Shown here in pieces: positions 15,615-23,599 of a DNA stretch of 58,120 nucleotides. Source of the stretch: Alphaproteobacteria bacterium. Lineage in GTDB: Bacteria; Pseudomonadota; Alphaproteobacteria; Thalassobaculales; Thalassobaculaceae. The position numbers and the translations under genes are program-made. Below the pieces are notes generated by a model that worked only from the letters and a program-made list of their open reading frames with translations, had not been told where the DNA came from and searched no databases. How positions within the stretch are numbered: the first letter of the stretch is position 1; every line of letters begins with the position of its first letter. Location of the stretch: positions 1 to 58,120 of the forward strand of contig JANSYS010000024.1 of the NCBI GenBank assembly GCA_024742275.1, read 5' to 3'.

Positions 15615-16343
15615 ATGTACGTAATCACCTTCGCAAATCCGAAAGGCGGGTCCGGCAAAACCACCTCCGCCATGTTGCTGGCCGAACAGATCGCCTTGTC
15701 AGGCGGTCGTGTCGCCATTCTTGATCTCGATCCGAACGCCAATATCCTGGCCTGGTCGCAGGCGCGGACCGAAGAAGGGCGCGAGGTTCCCTTCACCGTT
15801 CATGCCCGCCCACAGGCCGAAGAGACGGTCGAGCTGATCGACGGACTGTCCGAGAGTACCGATTACCTGATCATCGACCTGGAAGGCTCGAAGGACCAGA
15901 TCGTGACTTTCGCCCTTTCGCGTACCGATCTTTGCGTCATTCCGCTCGACGGGTCGCCGATGGAAGCCCGGCAGGCCGCGACAGCTGTGCGCCTTGTCCA
16001 AACCACATCAAACATGATCCGCACGCCCATCGACTATACGTTGCTCTTCACCCGCACCAATGCGGCCTTTCAGACGACCGATGAACGCGATGTCCGGCAA
16101 GAAATGGCGTTCAACGCCATCCCGACCTTGCCGGTGCGCATCGCCAAGCGTGCGCCCTACACGCGCATTTTCCGCGACGGCGTCTTGCTGGCAGAGCTTC
16201 CTGACCTCGTTGAAGCGGAGCATGAGGGGAAGACTGCGTCCGTGAAGGACAAGGCCCTGAAACAGGTGGCAAGCGCGATCGACAATGCCCGCGCCTACGC
16301 TCAGGCCGTGATCCATACCCTCACGAAAGAGAGGGCGGCATGA
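15615..16343 (+). CDS. parA: ParA-family partition ATPase
   Basis: This 242-residue ParA has the deviant Walker A KGGSGKTT (residues 10-17), Asp-rich Walker A' (LDLDPNANI) and Walker B (YLIIDLEG). It lacks the N-terminal HTH of longer ParA proteins (type Ib-like), so operator binding would be done by the partner gene. It moves plasmid copies apart on the nucleoid. The next gene overlaps it by 4 bp. Little leader remains between the promoter and ATG. Confidence 0.92.
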   Translation: MYVITFANPKGGSGKTTSAMLLAEQIALSGGRVAILDLDPNANILAWSQARTEEGREVPFTVHARPQAEETVELIDGLSESTDYLIIDLEGSKDQIVTFALSRTDLCVIPLDGSPMEARQAATAVRLVQTTSNMIRTPIDYTLLFTRTNAAFQTTDERDVRQEMAFNAIPTLPVRIAKRAPYTRIFRDGVLLAELPDLVEAEHEGKTASVKDKALKQVASAIDNARAYAQAVIHTLTKERAA

Positions 16344-16654
16344 GCAAGTACGGATTTGGAAGTGGTGGCATCGAGCTTCCCAAGACCAGTGCGCCAGCCA
16401 GGCCTCGCCCGAAGGTGGCAGTAGAGAGCGTCGAGAAGGCCGTACAAGCAGGCTCAGAGCTCGGCTTTGTCTCTCGGGAACCATTAACCCGACTGAAACC
16501 CGGCCCCAAGCGTACAGAGCCGCAGGACAAGGTCTCGATCCCTGGTCCAAAGCGTATCGTCGATGAGTTCCGGAATTTCTGCCGGACGCGCAATCTAACT
16601 CTCTGGCAGGGGCTCGAATATCTTCTTGAGCGCGAGCAGGGCAGGGGAAAGTGA
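16340..16654 (+). CDS. Small centromere-binding Par protein (RHH-like)
   Basis: This 104-residue basic protein is translationally coupled to parA (ATGA overlap). The N-terminal 60 residues are low-complexity and probably flexible, with many Arg, Lys and Pro; the last about 35 (VSIPGPKRIVDEF then LTLWQGLEYLLERE) look like a ribbon-helix-helix fold. This is the layout of ParG/ParB-type partners of short ParA proteins, which bind parS and stimulate the ATPase. Sequence is otherwise poorly conserved. Confidence 0.65.
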   Translation: MSKYGFGSGGIELPKTSAPARPRPKVAVESVEKAVQAGSELGFVSREPLTRLKPGPKRTEPQDKVSIPGPKRIVDEFRNFCRTRNLTLWQGLEYLLEREQGRGK

Positions 16655-16660
16655 TCGCCC

Positions 16661-17737
16661 TTACGGACGCCCGCGACGCTCAAAGACCTTGCGACAAAAG
16701 CCGATGAACGCCGCATCAGGGTTGCGCGGGGCTTCCGTCATCCAATCCCGCCATTCCTGTTCCAATACGTAGACATCCCATCCCGGAGCCGCTTCCCGCG
16801 CCTTGATGTAGGTGTCGCCATGAAGGCGGATCGACGCGACAGCGGGGTCCGGTTGCGCCTCGATCACGGCAGGCATAGAGCCGCGATTGAGGAAGATCAC
16901 ATGATCGCCTTCTTCCTCGAAGGTAACGCTATAGTCCGGCAGGTGGTCATGGCGTGCCAAATCACGGATCACATGGCGGAACCGCTTCAACGGCATCCGA
17001 GCGCCGGTCTTCTTCAGGAGGTTCTCCAGGCCGACCTTGTGCGAGGCTTGCGCCCCGCAGAACTTGCGCGCGATCTCATAGACGCGCCGTTCGATCGGCT
17101 TCCTGAGACGAAAATAATCCCGATGCAGCGTGAGTACCTTGTTGCGCCGGATACTGTTGAACACCCACTCTGAAATCTGGATTTCAGCCCAGAGGATGCG
17201 ACCGTCTGGATCGTTGTTCTTGCGGCGCACATAGGCGTTCTCGACCAGGTGGAAGAGGCCGATCCCTTCCTCTTCCCCAAGCGCGATGGCCGAGCCCTCG
17301 CTATGAGTCGTGATGTTGGTTTTGATCACAGTGCCCATGAGTCGTTCGAGGGCTTCAACGAAGGCTTCATAGTCCTTGCCGCCGGTGCCCCGGTTCACAA
17401 AGATCAGCAGCTCACGCGGGCTGAAGCGCAGACGACGATCAACCGCTTCACCTTGGTTCAGTTTGTGCATGATCTGGGACACCGCGTAGATCAGGATGTC
17501 CTTGTCGTAGATCGTCGCCTGACCCTTCACGCTCGGCACGACTTCGAGCCAGTGCCCGTTATGCTCGTAGCGGCGCACCTCCTTCTCGGGCTTTTTCGAG
17601 AGCGCATAGAAGGGATGCTCCATCGCTGGCATCAAATCCTTCAGCACCGCATCCGCGACATCACAGATGAAGAAGTCCGGTTGCGGGTGGCGATCCGGCA
17701 GGAGCTTATCGATGACATTCGGGGTATCAGGAACCAT
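16661..17737 (-). CDS. repA: Replication initiator RepA (RPA family)
   Basis: This 358-residue plasmid initiator matches the replication-initiator-protein-A family of alphaproteobacteria. Landmarks are QATIYDKDILIYAVSQIM, FSPRELLIFVNRGTGG, GTVIKTNI, RRNKVLTLHRDYFRLRKPIERR and the winged-helix distal part KTGARMPLKRFRHVIRDLA. It should bind the iterons upstream of its own gene, and the first iteron overlaps codons 2-7, so initiator binding and autoregulation are linked. It converges with the par operon, stops 6 bp apart. Confidence 0.92.
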   Translation of the reverse strand: MVPDTPNVIDKLLPDRHPQPDFFICDVADAVLKDLMPAMEHPFYALSKKPEKEVRRYEHNGHWLEVVPSVKGQATIYDKDILIYAVSQIMHKLNQGEAVDRRLRFSPRELLIFVNRGTGGKDYEAFVEALERLMGTVIKTNITTHSEGSAIALGEEEGIGLFHLVENAYVRRKNNDPDGRILWAEIQISEWVFNSIRRNKVLTLHRDYFRLRKPIERRVYEIARKFCGAQASHKVGLENLLKKTGARMPLKRFRHVIRDLARHDHLPDYSVTFEEEGDHVIFLNRGSMPAVIEAQPDPAVASIRLHGDTYIKAREAAPGWDVYVLEQEWRDWMTEAPRNPDAAFIGFCRKVFERRGRP

Positions 17738-17883
17738 GAACCCATATTCGGGGTATTAGGAACCGCCTGTCAAGATTCGGGGTATCAGGAACCACCAAGC
17801 CTGTGGACAACTTTTACCGCAACCGCGGAGAACAGGAACCGGGATTCGGGGTATCAGGAACCCAAGTTCGGGGTATTAGGAAC
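17718..17883 (+). repeat. Five 17-bp iterons, TTCGGGGTATYAGGAAC
   Basis: Copies start at 17718, 17747, 17776, 17845 and 17867. The first three are spaced exactly 29 bp apart, the last two 22 bp. All share TTCGGGGTAT-C/T-AGGAAC. The first copy encodes residues 2-7 of RepA on the opposite strand. The DnaA-like box lies in the wide gap between copies 3 and 4. Confidence 0.9.
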
Positions 17884-17940
17884 TAAGCATCCCAGATTGT
17901 ATAATAAATTCAATATCTTATGGTATATTTTCCACGACGT
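17718..17940. other. Replication origin (oriV) with iterons, DnaA-box-like site and AT-rich DNA
   Basis: Five iterons precede repA (see repeat entry). A DnaA-box-like TGTGGACAA (17802-17810) differs by one base from TGTGGATAA. An AT-rich stretch (about 17888-17935) after the last iteron is a likely unwinding element. The array next to an iteron-type initiator gene makes this the origin with good confidence. Confidence 0.85.
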
Positions 17941-18266
17941 AACACAGATTCTAACTCATTTATAACACACCCATCGGCACCAACTCTCACAAGAGTAGTC
18001 GAAGGCTCCAGCTTCACACTCACCAAAGATCAGGCGGGGCAGGTCAATGTGCACATCTGCACGCCGCAACTGAAGGCGACTGAAGTGAAGATCGACGGAG
18101 TGATCAGGAGTTGTGGCGTCAGGGTGAGGAGATCTTCCGGGAGGAAGGCTGTGACCCGGCTTAGACGCAAGGTAAACCGATACTGATAATGAAGCGGCAC
18201 GTTACATGTGCGGGGTTTCCAGAAATGATGGCGGCTGTGCGGACACGACCTCTGGATAGGTGGGAC
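17941..18266. other. Gap between origin and nuclease remnant
   Basis: I see no supported gene or repeat here. A short plus-strand frame (17920-18186) lacks a ribosome site and family features and spans the AT-rich origin edge, so it is not called. Confidence 0.4.
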
Positions 18267-18587
18267 ATGCCCATGATACTCTGGATACAGGCACTTATTC
18301 TGAGTTTCTCCGCGGGGCCTGCGCTCGCTAACCGGGTGATCGAGAGCAGGGTCACGGTTGTCCGAGACGTGGATGCGATCGTCGTGGCCAGCACTCCGGT
18401 CCGCCTCAACGGGGACCGGACCTACGACTGGTGGGTCGGGATTTGTTTCTTGGACGGGCAGGACATCGCCGCGATTGCGGTCGCGAGCGGGCACGCGCTC
18501 GACTGTCGGCGTTATTCCGGCGGTCGGTACCGGGACCTTGAGACACCCGCGGGCCGGTCCCGGATCCGGCGAGCTGGATACTGCTGA
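18267..18587 (+). pseudogene. SNase-like (thermonuclease) protein with internal deletion
   Basis: This 106-residue exported protein has a signal (residues 1-22) and then the two ends of a staphylococcal-nuclease domain: VTVVRDVDAIVVASTPVRLNG at the start and YDWWVGICFLDG, then GHALDCRRYSGGRY and a C-terminal RSRIRRAGYC. About 35 residues normally lying after VRLNG, including the catalytic segment with D-P-E, are missing without loss of frame. It is probably an inactive relic. An upstream ATG (18189) would place extra residues before the signal. Confidence 0.65.
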
Positions 18588-18613
18588 CCAGCACGGCGTC
18601 GCGTCTGAAGCCG

Positions 18614-18697
18614 ATGGAGCAAGGCCAGACGCGCCGTCGCGCAGCGGACATTATCCGGCAATATGGGCTCCACGTGACAGTGGATGATCTTCCTTGA
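18614..18697 (+). CDS. Possible 27-residue peptide
   Basis: A short frame, MEQGQTRRRAADIIRQYGLH and on to VTVDDLP, looks coding in composition and may extend upstream from CTG 18581. No ribosome site is seen. It may be the tail of a lost gene between the nuclease relic and the IHF gene. Confidence 0.2.
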   Translation: MEQGQTRRRAADIIRQYGLHVTVDDLP

Positions 18698-18766
18698 CGG
18701 CGGGGGTGAGTGGGTTGTTCCTCGCGGCCACGGGAAACGTCTTCGACGACACTTGGGAGAACATGC

Positions 18767-19075
18767 ATGGTTCGGTCTGAGCTTATCGCGCGGCTCGCTG
18801 AGGAGCGCCCAGATCTCACTCAGCGGGAGGTGACGCGCGTGGTCGACACGATCTTTGAGGAGATCGTTGCGACCTTGGCCCGAGGCGGCCGTGTCGAGCT
18901 GCGTGGCTTCGGGAGCTTCGATATCAATGTTCGGAAAGCCAGGACCGGGCGTAACCCCCGTACAGGCGAGCCTGTGGAGATCGAGACCAAGCACGTCCCT
19001 TGGTTCAAGGCAGGCAAGGGTCTCCGAGACCGTCTCAACCCAGGTGAAGGGGGCGTCGAAGATGGACACGCTTGA
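18767..19075 (+). CDS. ihfB: Integration host factor beta-like protein
   Basis: This 102-residue HU/IHF protein follows the IHF-beta pattern: [13 protein letters not shown] start, [42 protein letters not shown]. It bends DNA as a dimer, usually with IHF-alpha, which is not encoded here, so it would pair with a chromosomal partner or itself. Plasmid copies may assist replication or relaxosome assembly. The end extends about 10 residues beyond normal and overlaps the next gene by 14 bp. Confidence 0.88.
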   Translation: MVRSELIARLAEERPDLTQREVTRVVDTIFEEIVATLARGGRVELRGFGSFDINVRKARTGRNPRTGEPVEIETKHVPWFKAGKGLRDRLNPGEGGVEDGHA

Positions 19076-19322
19076 GGATCAGATCGAGGTGATCGCCGGT
19101 CAGCTCGTCGCGCAAGGCATGCTGGTCCAGATCCTGCTGAGCCAGCTCGTGCTGGTGTCGAAAGACAACGGGGCTGTCCTGCAGCAGGCGCTGGCGGACG
19201 GGATTGAGGTCATGCAGCGTAACCCGCATCTGACCACGCGTGAAAAATTCGGCGCGGTGAGAACCATCGAGGATGCCCTCGACACCCTCGAACAGGTTCG
19301 CGCGGCGATGCCGGGCAGGTGA
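19062..19322 (+). CDS. Unknown helical protein, 86 residues
   Basis: A small, mostly helical protein ([20 protein letters not shown] and onward, with hydrophobic [13 protein letters not shown] at residues 21-33). It begins inside the 3' end of the IHF gene, so the two are probably coupled. I do not recognise a family. Coupling and codon use support a real gene. Confidence 0.5.
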   Translation: MDTLEDQIEVIAGQLVAQGMLVQILLSQLVLVSKDNGAVLQQALADGIEVMQRNPHLTTREKFGAVRTIEDALDTLEQVRAAMPGR

Positions 19323-19511
19323 CAGGGTTGAAGGCGCGGGATGCCCATTGGGGCGTAGGACCCGGAACAACCACAGACTCAACAGGATACGGGCTGAGGT
19401 TAAATCTCCCAGCTCCTGTGCGATCTGCGCTTGATGGTCGATCTGTTCCTGCAAGACCCGGACACCTATCTCTGATACAGCGTACATGGGCGAAGAGGGT
19501 GAGGGCTCTGA

Positions 19512-19895
19512 ATGGTCGATGACGCGCGTAAGGCTGAGATGCGCCAGTACCAGCGAGCACGCTCCGCCGTGAGACGCGAGCACGGTCTGGTCACACGCAC
19601 ATTTTGGATATGGGAGAAGGACAGCGACGACTTCCGCGCCGCGGTCACGCCCTTCGTGGACCGGGCCAGACTGATAGAGGCGTTGCTGGGGACCGCCCCT
19701 CTGCCATCTCTGGCGCTCGTCGAAATCATCCAGCAGCACGGCTTCCCCTATGACCCGGCCGACATCGTGTATCTGGCTGAGCTCCGGACGCAGCTCGCGC
19801 TCCGACCAGAGGAGAGCGTTTCCGCGAAGGAGCGGGCGAGCGCGATACTCGCGCAGTATGACCTCCCCATCACCCTCGAAGACCTGATCTCCTGA
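19512..19895 (+). CDS. Unknown protein, 127 residues
   Basis: No family recognised. The start is supported by a purine-rich GAGGGTGAGGG before ATG 19512. The protein opens with a basic helix (RKAEMRQYQRARSAVRREHG) and continues with acidic helices ending LPITLEDLIS. It sits in a run of small plasmid genes between IHF and the AAA+ gene. The 189-bp gap before it holds nothing I can support. Confidence 0.5.
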   Translation: MVDDARKAEMRQYQRARSAVRREHGLVTRTFWIWEKDSDDFRAAVTPFVDRARLIEALLGTAPLPSLALVEIIQQHGFPYDPADIVYLAELRTQLALRPEESVSAKERASAILAQYDLPITLEDLIS

Positions 19896-20035
19896 AACGG
19901 GTGAAGGTGGGTCTCGCGATCCCGTTTCGTCGTCGCTGCGCACACCGGGGAGCTTGATGCTTGTGTGAGCCCGTGCCCTTGTGATGGATACAGGTCGGGA
20001 AGGGGGCGCTGGCCCACTTGCGAGAATTTCTCAGA

Positions 20036-20260
20036 TTAACGCGCACGCACATCCGGATCCTGTTGGGCGATGAAGTCGCGGCTGATCGCCAGGGAGGCCT
20101 CGATGCTCGAGATGCGTTCGGCCATCGTCTGGCCGAAAGGATCGTGTTCATGAGCCTCTTGGCGGTCCGGATCGCATTGCTGCTTCAAGATCTTCAACTC
20201 GCAAGAGGCGAGGAAGAGCTCCAGCCAAGCTTTGTGTGGGGTGATGGGGGTGTCGGACAT
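20036..20260 (-). CDS. Unknown small protein, 74 residues
   Basis: A minus-strand frame starting at ATG 20260, helical and charged (HKAWLELFLASCELKILKQQ), with no recognised family. It is supported only by composition and by the lack of a better frame on the other strand; it stands alone against its rightward neighbours. Confidence 0.35.
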   Translation of the reverse strand: MSDTPITPHKAWLELFLASCELKILKQQCDPDRQEAHEHDPFGQTMAERISSIEASLAISRDFIAQQDPDVRAR

Positions 20261-20464
20261 GGGGTGACGCTCCGCCTTTATGTGACGAGCTCAGTATCCT
20301 CGCGCGCCGTGAAAATCCCAAACGCGGGGCCGGTCCTCTTCGCCGATAGGGTGTTCCCGTAAAGACACGGGGGCGCCGGACTACGGCTGACTGGACTTGC
20401 GAAAAAGGTTTTCGCATACCATCTGTATTTGATACAGGTCTCAGGACGACCGGAGGTGAGGGGC

Positions 20465-20581
20465 ATGCGCGAGAATCTGCAATGGGGAGCCGCCTGCGCT
20501 GCGCAGGGGCTCATCTATTCCAGCGACCTCTATGACGCGGTGATGACGGCGGTCGAGTTGGTCATGGGGGTGCTGCTGTGA
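20465..20581 (+). CDS. 38-residue peptide coupled to the AAA+ gene
   Basis: ATG 20465 follows a strong ribosome site (GGAGGTGAGG). The peptide MRENLQWGAACAAQGLIYSS continues to MTAVELVMGVLL, and its TGA overlaps the GTG start of the AAA+ gene (GTGA). The strong site and overlap suggest a translated leader or small partner that sets the level of the AAA+ protein. Function unknown. Confidence 0.5.
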   Translation: MRENLQWGAACAAQGLIYSSDLYDAVMTAVELVMGVLL

Positions 20582-21909
20582 GCGACGCGAAGGATGATGA
20601 TGACCTGTCCCATCTCAACGCGCTACTGGGCGGGGACGAGGGACCCCGAGAGGACCCGCCTGTGTCGGGTGGGCCCCGGCACAGGGTCGTCCTGCTGCCT
20701 GACGCCCCCAGACTCGACGTAGATGCTGAGCTGGACCGGGTGATGCCCCGGTTCCTGTCGGACATCGTTGACCGGGTCAATCTCGCGCTCGATGAGACTG
20801 TTCCGGGGGCGGGGGTGCGGTTTCTTGTCGAGGGCCGCCAGGTTCGGGTCCTGGCGGAGGCGCCGGACGTGCTCGATCAGCTTCCGGAGACGGTTGTCGC
20901 TGAGCTCTCCCGCCTGCTGACGCGTGTGGCGCCGGCCGCGGAGTTCCAGGGCGACTATCTCGGCTCTCTCCGGGCCGCGCTTGACCGGTATGGGGGCGAG
21001 CTGACGGATGCGTATACGGAGCGCGAGCGGAAAAGGATCCTCGCTCGCCACGTCGAGCAGCGCCGTCAGGGGCCGGTGTACCGGCTCAAGGAGGGGGACC
21101 GGGCCTTGGTCGAAGCCGCGACTGGTGAGCTGCCCCTCCTGGGACCGACAGATGTGGATGGGGTCGACACACTCTGGTCCGGTATTCACGCAGGCGCGCC
21201 TTGGCTGCAGGAGGCGTCGGTCGAGGCGTGGCGCGCGATGCGGCATGAGGTCGGTGAGGGGCGCGGTGCCTGGTGCCCACCGCTGCTCCTGACCGGTCCG
21301 CCCGGGACCGGCAAGACGACCTTGGGGCGAATGCTGGCGGCGGCGCTCGGGGCACCGCTGGTCGAGGTCGATGCGGGGTCCGGGACGGCCGCTTTCCAGC
21401 TCGCGGGTGTCGAGAAAGGCTGGGGGTCGTCGGAGCCGGGCCTGCTCGTCGAACACATCCTGCGCGCCCGCGTCGCCAACCCCGTCCTGATTGTCAATGA
21501 ACTGTGCCGTGCAGGATCCGGTTTGAGCTCCTCACAGGGGAGCCGGACGTCGCTCTCCGACGCGCTCCTCGCCCTTCTTGACCGGGGGTCGTGCCGGCGC
21601 TGGCGCTGTCCTGCTCTCCGGGTCGATTTCGACCTGTCGCGCGTGACGTGGTTCCTGACCGCCAACCGCAGCGACACGATCGACCCGGCGCTCCTGTCGC
21701 GGGTCCGGACCGTACAGGTCCCGAAACCAACCCCCGCGCAGGTCGCGGTGCTCGTGCGTCGGCAGCTCGGTGACCTCGACGAGGATCTGGTGGACCATGC
21801 GGCCGATGTGATCGCGGAGGCTTGGGCCGGGAGGGTCATGACACTCCGCCAGGTCGATGCCATGTGCACACGGGTCCGCCGCGCCGTAACCGGGCCCCGG
21901 CTTCACTAG
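20578..21909 (+). CDS. Lon-like AAA+ ATPase without protease domain
   Basis: This 443-residue protein has an N-terminal 190 residues of unknown type and an AAA+ domain with Walker A GPPGTGKTT (240-248), Walker B VLIVNELCRAGS, sensor 1 WFLTAN and Arg finger LLSRVR. The order around Walker B, with SDALLALLD and VDFDLSRVTWFLTAN, resembles the Lon ATPase module, but the Lon peptidase domain is absent. The Walker B Asp is Asn (LIVNEL), which may weaken Mg coordination while Glu is kept. It starts at GTG coupled to the 38-residue peptide. Role on the plasmid is unknown. Confidence 0.7.
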   Translation: MSDAKDDDDLSHLNALLGGDEGPREDPPVSGGPRHRVVLLPDAPRLDVDAELDRVMPRFLSDIVDRVNLALDETVPGAGVRFLVEGRQVRVLAEAPDVLDQLPETVVAELSRLLTRVAPAAEFQGDYLGSLRAALDRYGGELTDAYTERERKRILARHVEQRRQGPVYRLKEGDRALVEAATGELPLLGPTDVDGVDTLWSGIHAGAPWLQEASVEAWRAMRHEVGEGRGAWCPPLLLTGPPGTGKTTLGRMLAAALGAPLVEVDAGSGTAAFQLAGVEKGWGSSEPGLLVEHILRARVANPVLIVNELCRAGSGLSSSQGSRTSLSDALLALLDRGSCRRWRCPALRVDFDLSRVTWFLTANRSDTIDPALLSRVRTVQVPKPTPAQVAVLVRRQLGDLDEDLVDHAADVIAEAWAGRVMTLRQVDAMCTRVRRAVTGPRLH

Positions 21910-22007
21910 GGGCGCCGGAGGCGGTCTGTGCCGGCCCCCTGGGCTCGGCCCCGGGACCTGTGGCGGGTCGGTGATCCGCATCATCATTCGAACCCGGATC
22001 ACCGGGG

Positions 22008-23168
22008 TCACATGGACGGTCCGGCCTCGGACGGGGCCGGGTCAGGGCGCCGGGGAGGCGCGGCCGCGGGGTCGACCGACCCGGCGCTCCACCGCCCCTC
22101 CTCGGCGGCCTGCACCATCCCGACGAAGCGCTGCATGGCGGGCTCCAGCTTGCTCCAGATTTTCCCCGCGGCTTGGAACGGCCGCGGGTTCTCCATGCGC
22201 CAGCCGTGGTCCGGGTCGAAGCCGAGGGTCCCGTCCTCGAGCTCGGCCACCAGCGCGTCCAGCATCGGCTCGACCGCCGCCACCTGTGCGGCCTCGGTTT
22301 TCATCCGCTTGTAATGCTGTTCGGCCCGGTCCACGAAGATCTTCGCTTTCGTTTCCAGGTCGCGCTTCTGATCGCCCATGACGGAGATGGCGGCCTCCAG
22401 CGCGGCGACATGCGCCTCGAGCCTTTCGCGATCCTCCTCGAGCCTGCGACGGTGGGCGACCATGGACTTCTCGGCGGCCCACTGTGCCCTGCTCAGGCGG
22501 CGGCGCCGCGGCCCATAGCGATGCATGCCGAGCCGGATCCCGACGTCCTCGTGATAGCTGTCCTGCCAGCTCCTCATGGTCCTCTTGAGGGCCGCGTTGC
22601 CAGCCGCGACGGCCTCCCGCGGGGGAACCCCGTCCGCTTTCAGGCTCGCCACAGTCGCGCGCTTGATCCGCTTCCCGAAGTGCAGGTGCGTCGCATCCCC
22701 GTCGTGGTAGTCTGGCAGCAGCCAGAAATGGAGGTGGGGGTACTCCTCATCGACATGGGCGAAGGCGGTTTTGAGCTGAGACCCATAGTACCTCTGGACC
22801 CACTCGAGGGTGAGGTGGGCCCAGTTCTTGAACCGCGCTTGCTCCCGGGAGGAGGCCTCGACAGTGGCGGTCGGTACGGGGAAGGAGGCAACGATCGTAA
22901 ACAAGGTGTGGCGATCGCGCCGGATCGCCCGTTCGATGGTTTTTCCGTTTTTCGCAACACGGGTCTTGCGCTGCGCGACATGGTCGTCGTGGACCTGTTG
23001 GAAGGTCGACGGGTCGCCAAAGAGCACCACCGGGGGTTTCGGGTCCGTGACATGGGCGTGGTACTGCCCGGACCGAAGCCCCTCGGCGATGACCTGGGCG
23101 ACGCACTGCCCCGCCCGGTTCGGTTTGCGGGAATAGGTCTGACAATGGACGAAGCTCAGCTCGGGCAT
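22008..23168 (-). CDS. MobV/Pre-like mobilisation relaxase
   Basis: This 386-residue protein has the relaxase motif AFAHVDEEYPHLHFWLLP (HxDE...PHxH) of MobV/Pre plasmid mobilisation proteins, an upstream segment with an invariant-looking Asn/Arg (SRKPNRAGQ), then a long coiled coil (about 230-310) and a Pro-rich tail. It should nick at oriT and pilot transfer; no type IV secretion genes are in the window, so the plasmid is mobilisable rather than self-transmissible. ATG 23168 has a GAGGAG site. A candidate oriT dyad lies 98 bp upstream. Confidence 0.65.
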   Translation of the reverse strand: MPELSFVHCQTYSRKPNRAGQCVAQVIAEGLRSGQYHAHVTDPKPPVVLFGDPSTFQQVHDDHVAQRKTRVAKNGKTIERAIRRDRHTLFTIVASFPVPTATVEASSREQARFKNWAHLTLEWVQRYYGSQLKTAFAHVDEEYPHLHFWLLPDYHDGDATHLHFGKRIKRATVASLKADGVPPREAVAAGNAALKRTMRSWQDSYHEDVGIRLGMHRYGPRRRRLSRAQWAAEKSMVAHRRRLEEDRERLEAHVAALEAAISVMGDQKRDLETKAKIFVDRAEQHYKRMKTEAAQVAAVEPMLDALVAELEDGTLGFDPDHGWRMENPRPFQAAGKIWSKLEPAMQRFVGMVQAAEEGRWSAGSVDPAAAPPRRPDPAPSEAGPSM

Positions 23169-23265
23169 CGCGATAAACTCCTCTTTGGTATTCCGGTTAC
23201 ATCGAGGGTATCGCGGTGCCCTGAAAAAACGAAACATCCTCACTCATGAAAGTATCGACCCGTGA

Positions 23266-23291
23266 AACGCAATAAAACCGACTATTGCGTT
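23266..23291. other. Candidate oriT inverted repeat
   Basis: Perfect 9-bp arms AACGCAATA and TATTGCGTT with an 8-bp spacer lie between the relaxase gene and the upstream small gene. An inverted repeat next to a relaxase start is the usual layout of oriT. The nick site itself cannot be identified by eye. Confidence 0.4.
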
Positions 23292-23347
23292 ATGATTCTC
23301 GCCATCCAACTCACGGGTCACAGGCGGTGCCTGACAGAGGTGTCCCT

Positions 23348-23596
23348 TTAGCGCTGTGCGTGAAAGACACCGTCGTTGATGAAGTCCTCGCCGCCGCGAG
23401 ACCACTCGTCCAGAAGGTGCTTGAGAAGTGCGAAGTCGTCCAAAATGCTCTCCGTCAGCTTCCGCTGCTTATCCAGATCATCTTCCTGATCCAGCGCCGC
23501 GATGGCTTCCTTCGCGGACAAGGCGGCCTCGTTGATTTCGTCATCCATGTCGCGCTTCAGGATGGCATCGAGCTCTTCGACCGTGAAATCACTCAT
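23348..23596 (-). CDS. Unknown acidic protein, 82 residues
   Basis: A small acidic helical protein (EELDAILKRDMDDEINEAAL and on), 3 bp after the DUF927 gene stop and on the same strand, so probably its operon partner. The family is not recognised. It may be a subunit or inhibitor of the DUF927 protein; this is inference from spacing only. Confidence 0.55.
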   Translation of the reverse strand: MSDFTVEELDAILKRDMDDEINEAALSAKEAIAALDQEDDLDKQRKLTESILDDFALLKHLLDEWSRGGEDFINDGVFHAQR

Positions 23597-23599
23597 CGT

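Noticed and set aside
17718..17883. Iterons considered as a CRISPR array
   Set aside because: Units are 17 bp with short irregular spacing, no cas genes, and they sit upstream of a replication initiator.
17920..18186. Possible 88-codon gene next to the origin
   Set aside because: No ribosome site, starts inside the AT-rich origin DNA, and composition is that of non-coding DNA.
19440..19487. Minus-strand start MYAVSEIGVRVLQEQIDHQA that looks protein-like
   Set aside because: The frame runs on into the antisense of the 86-residue gene without a stop near the end of the good part; at most a relic.
22173..23249. Plus-strand open frame opposite the relaxase gene
   Set aside because: The relaxase motif HxDE...PHxH and a good ribosome site are on the minus strand; the plus frame has neither.
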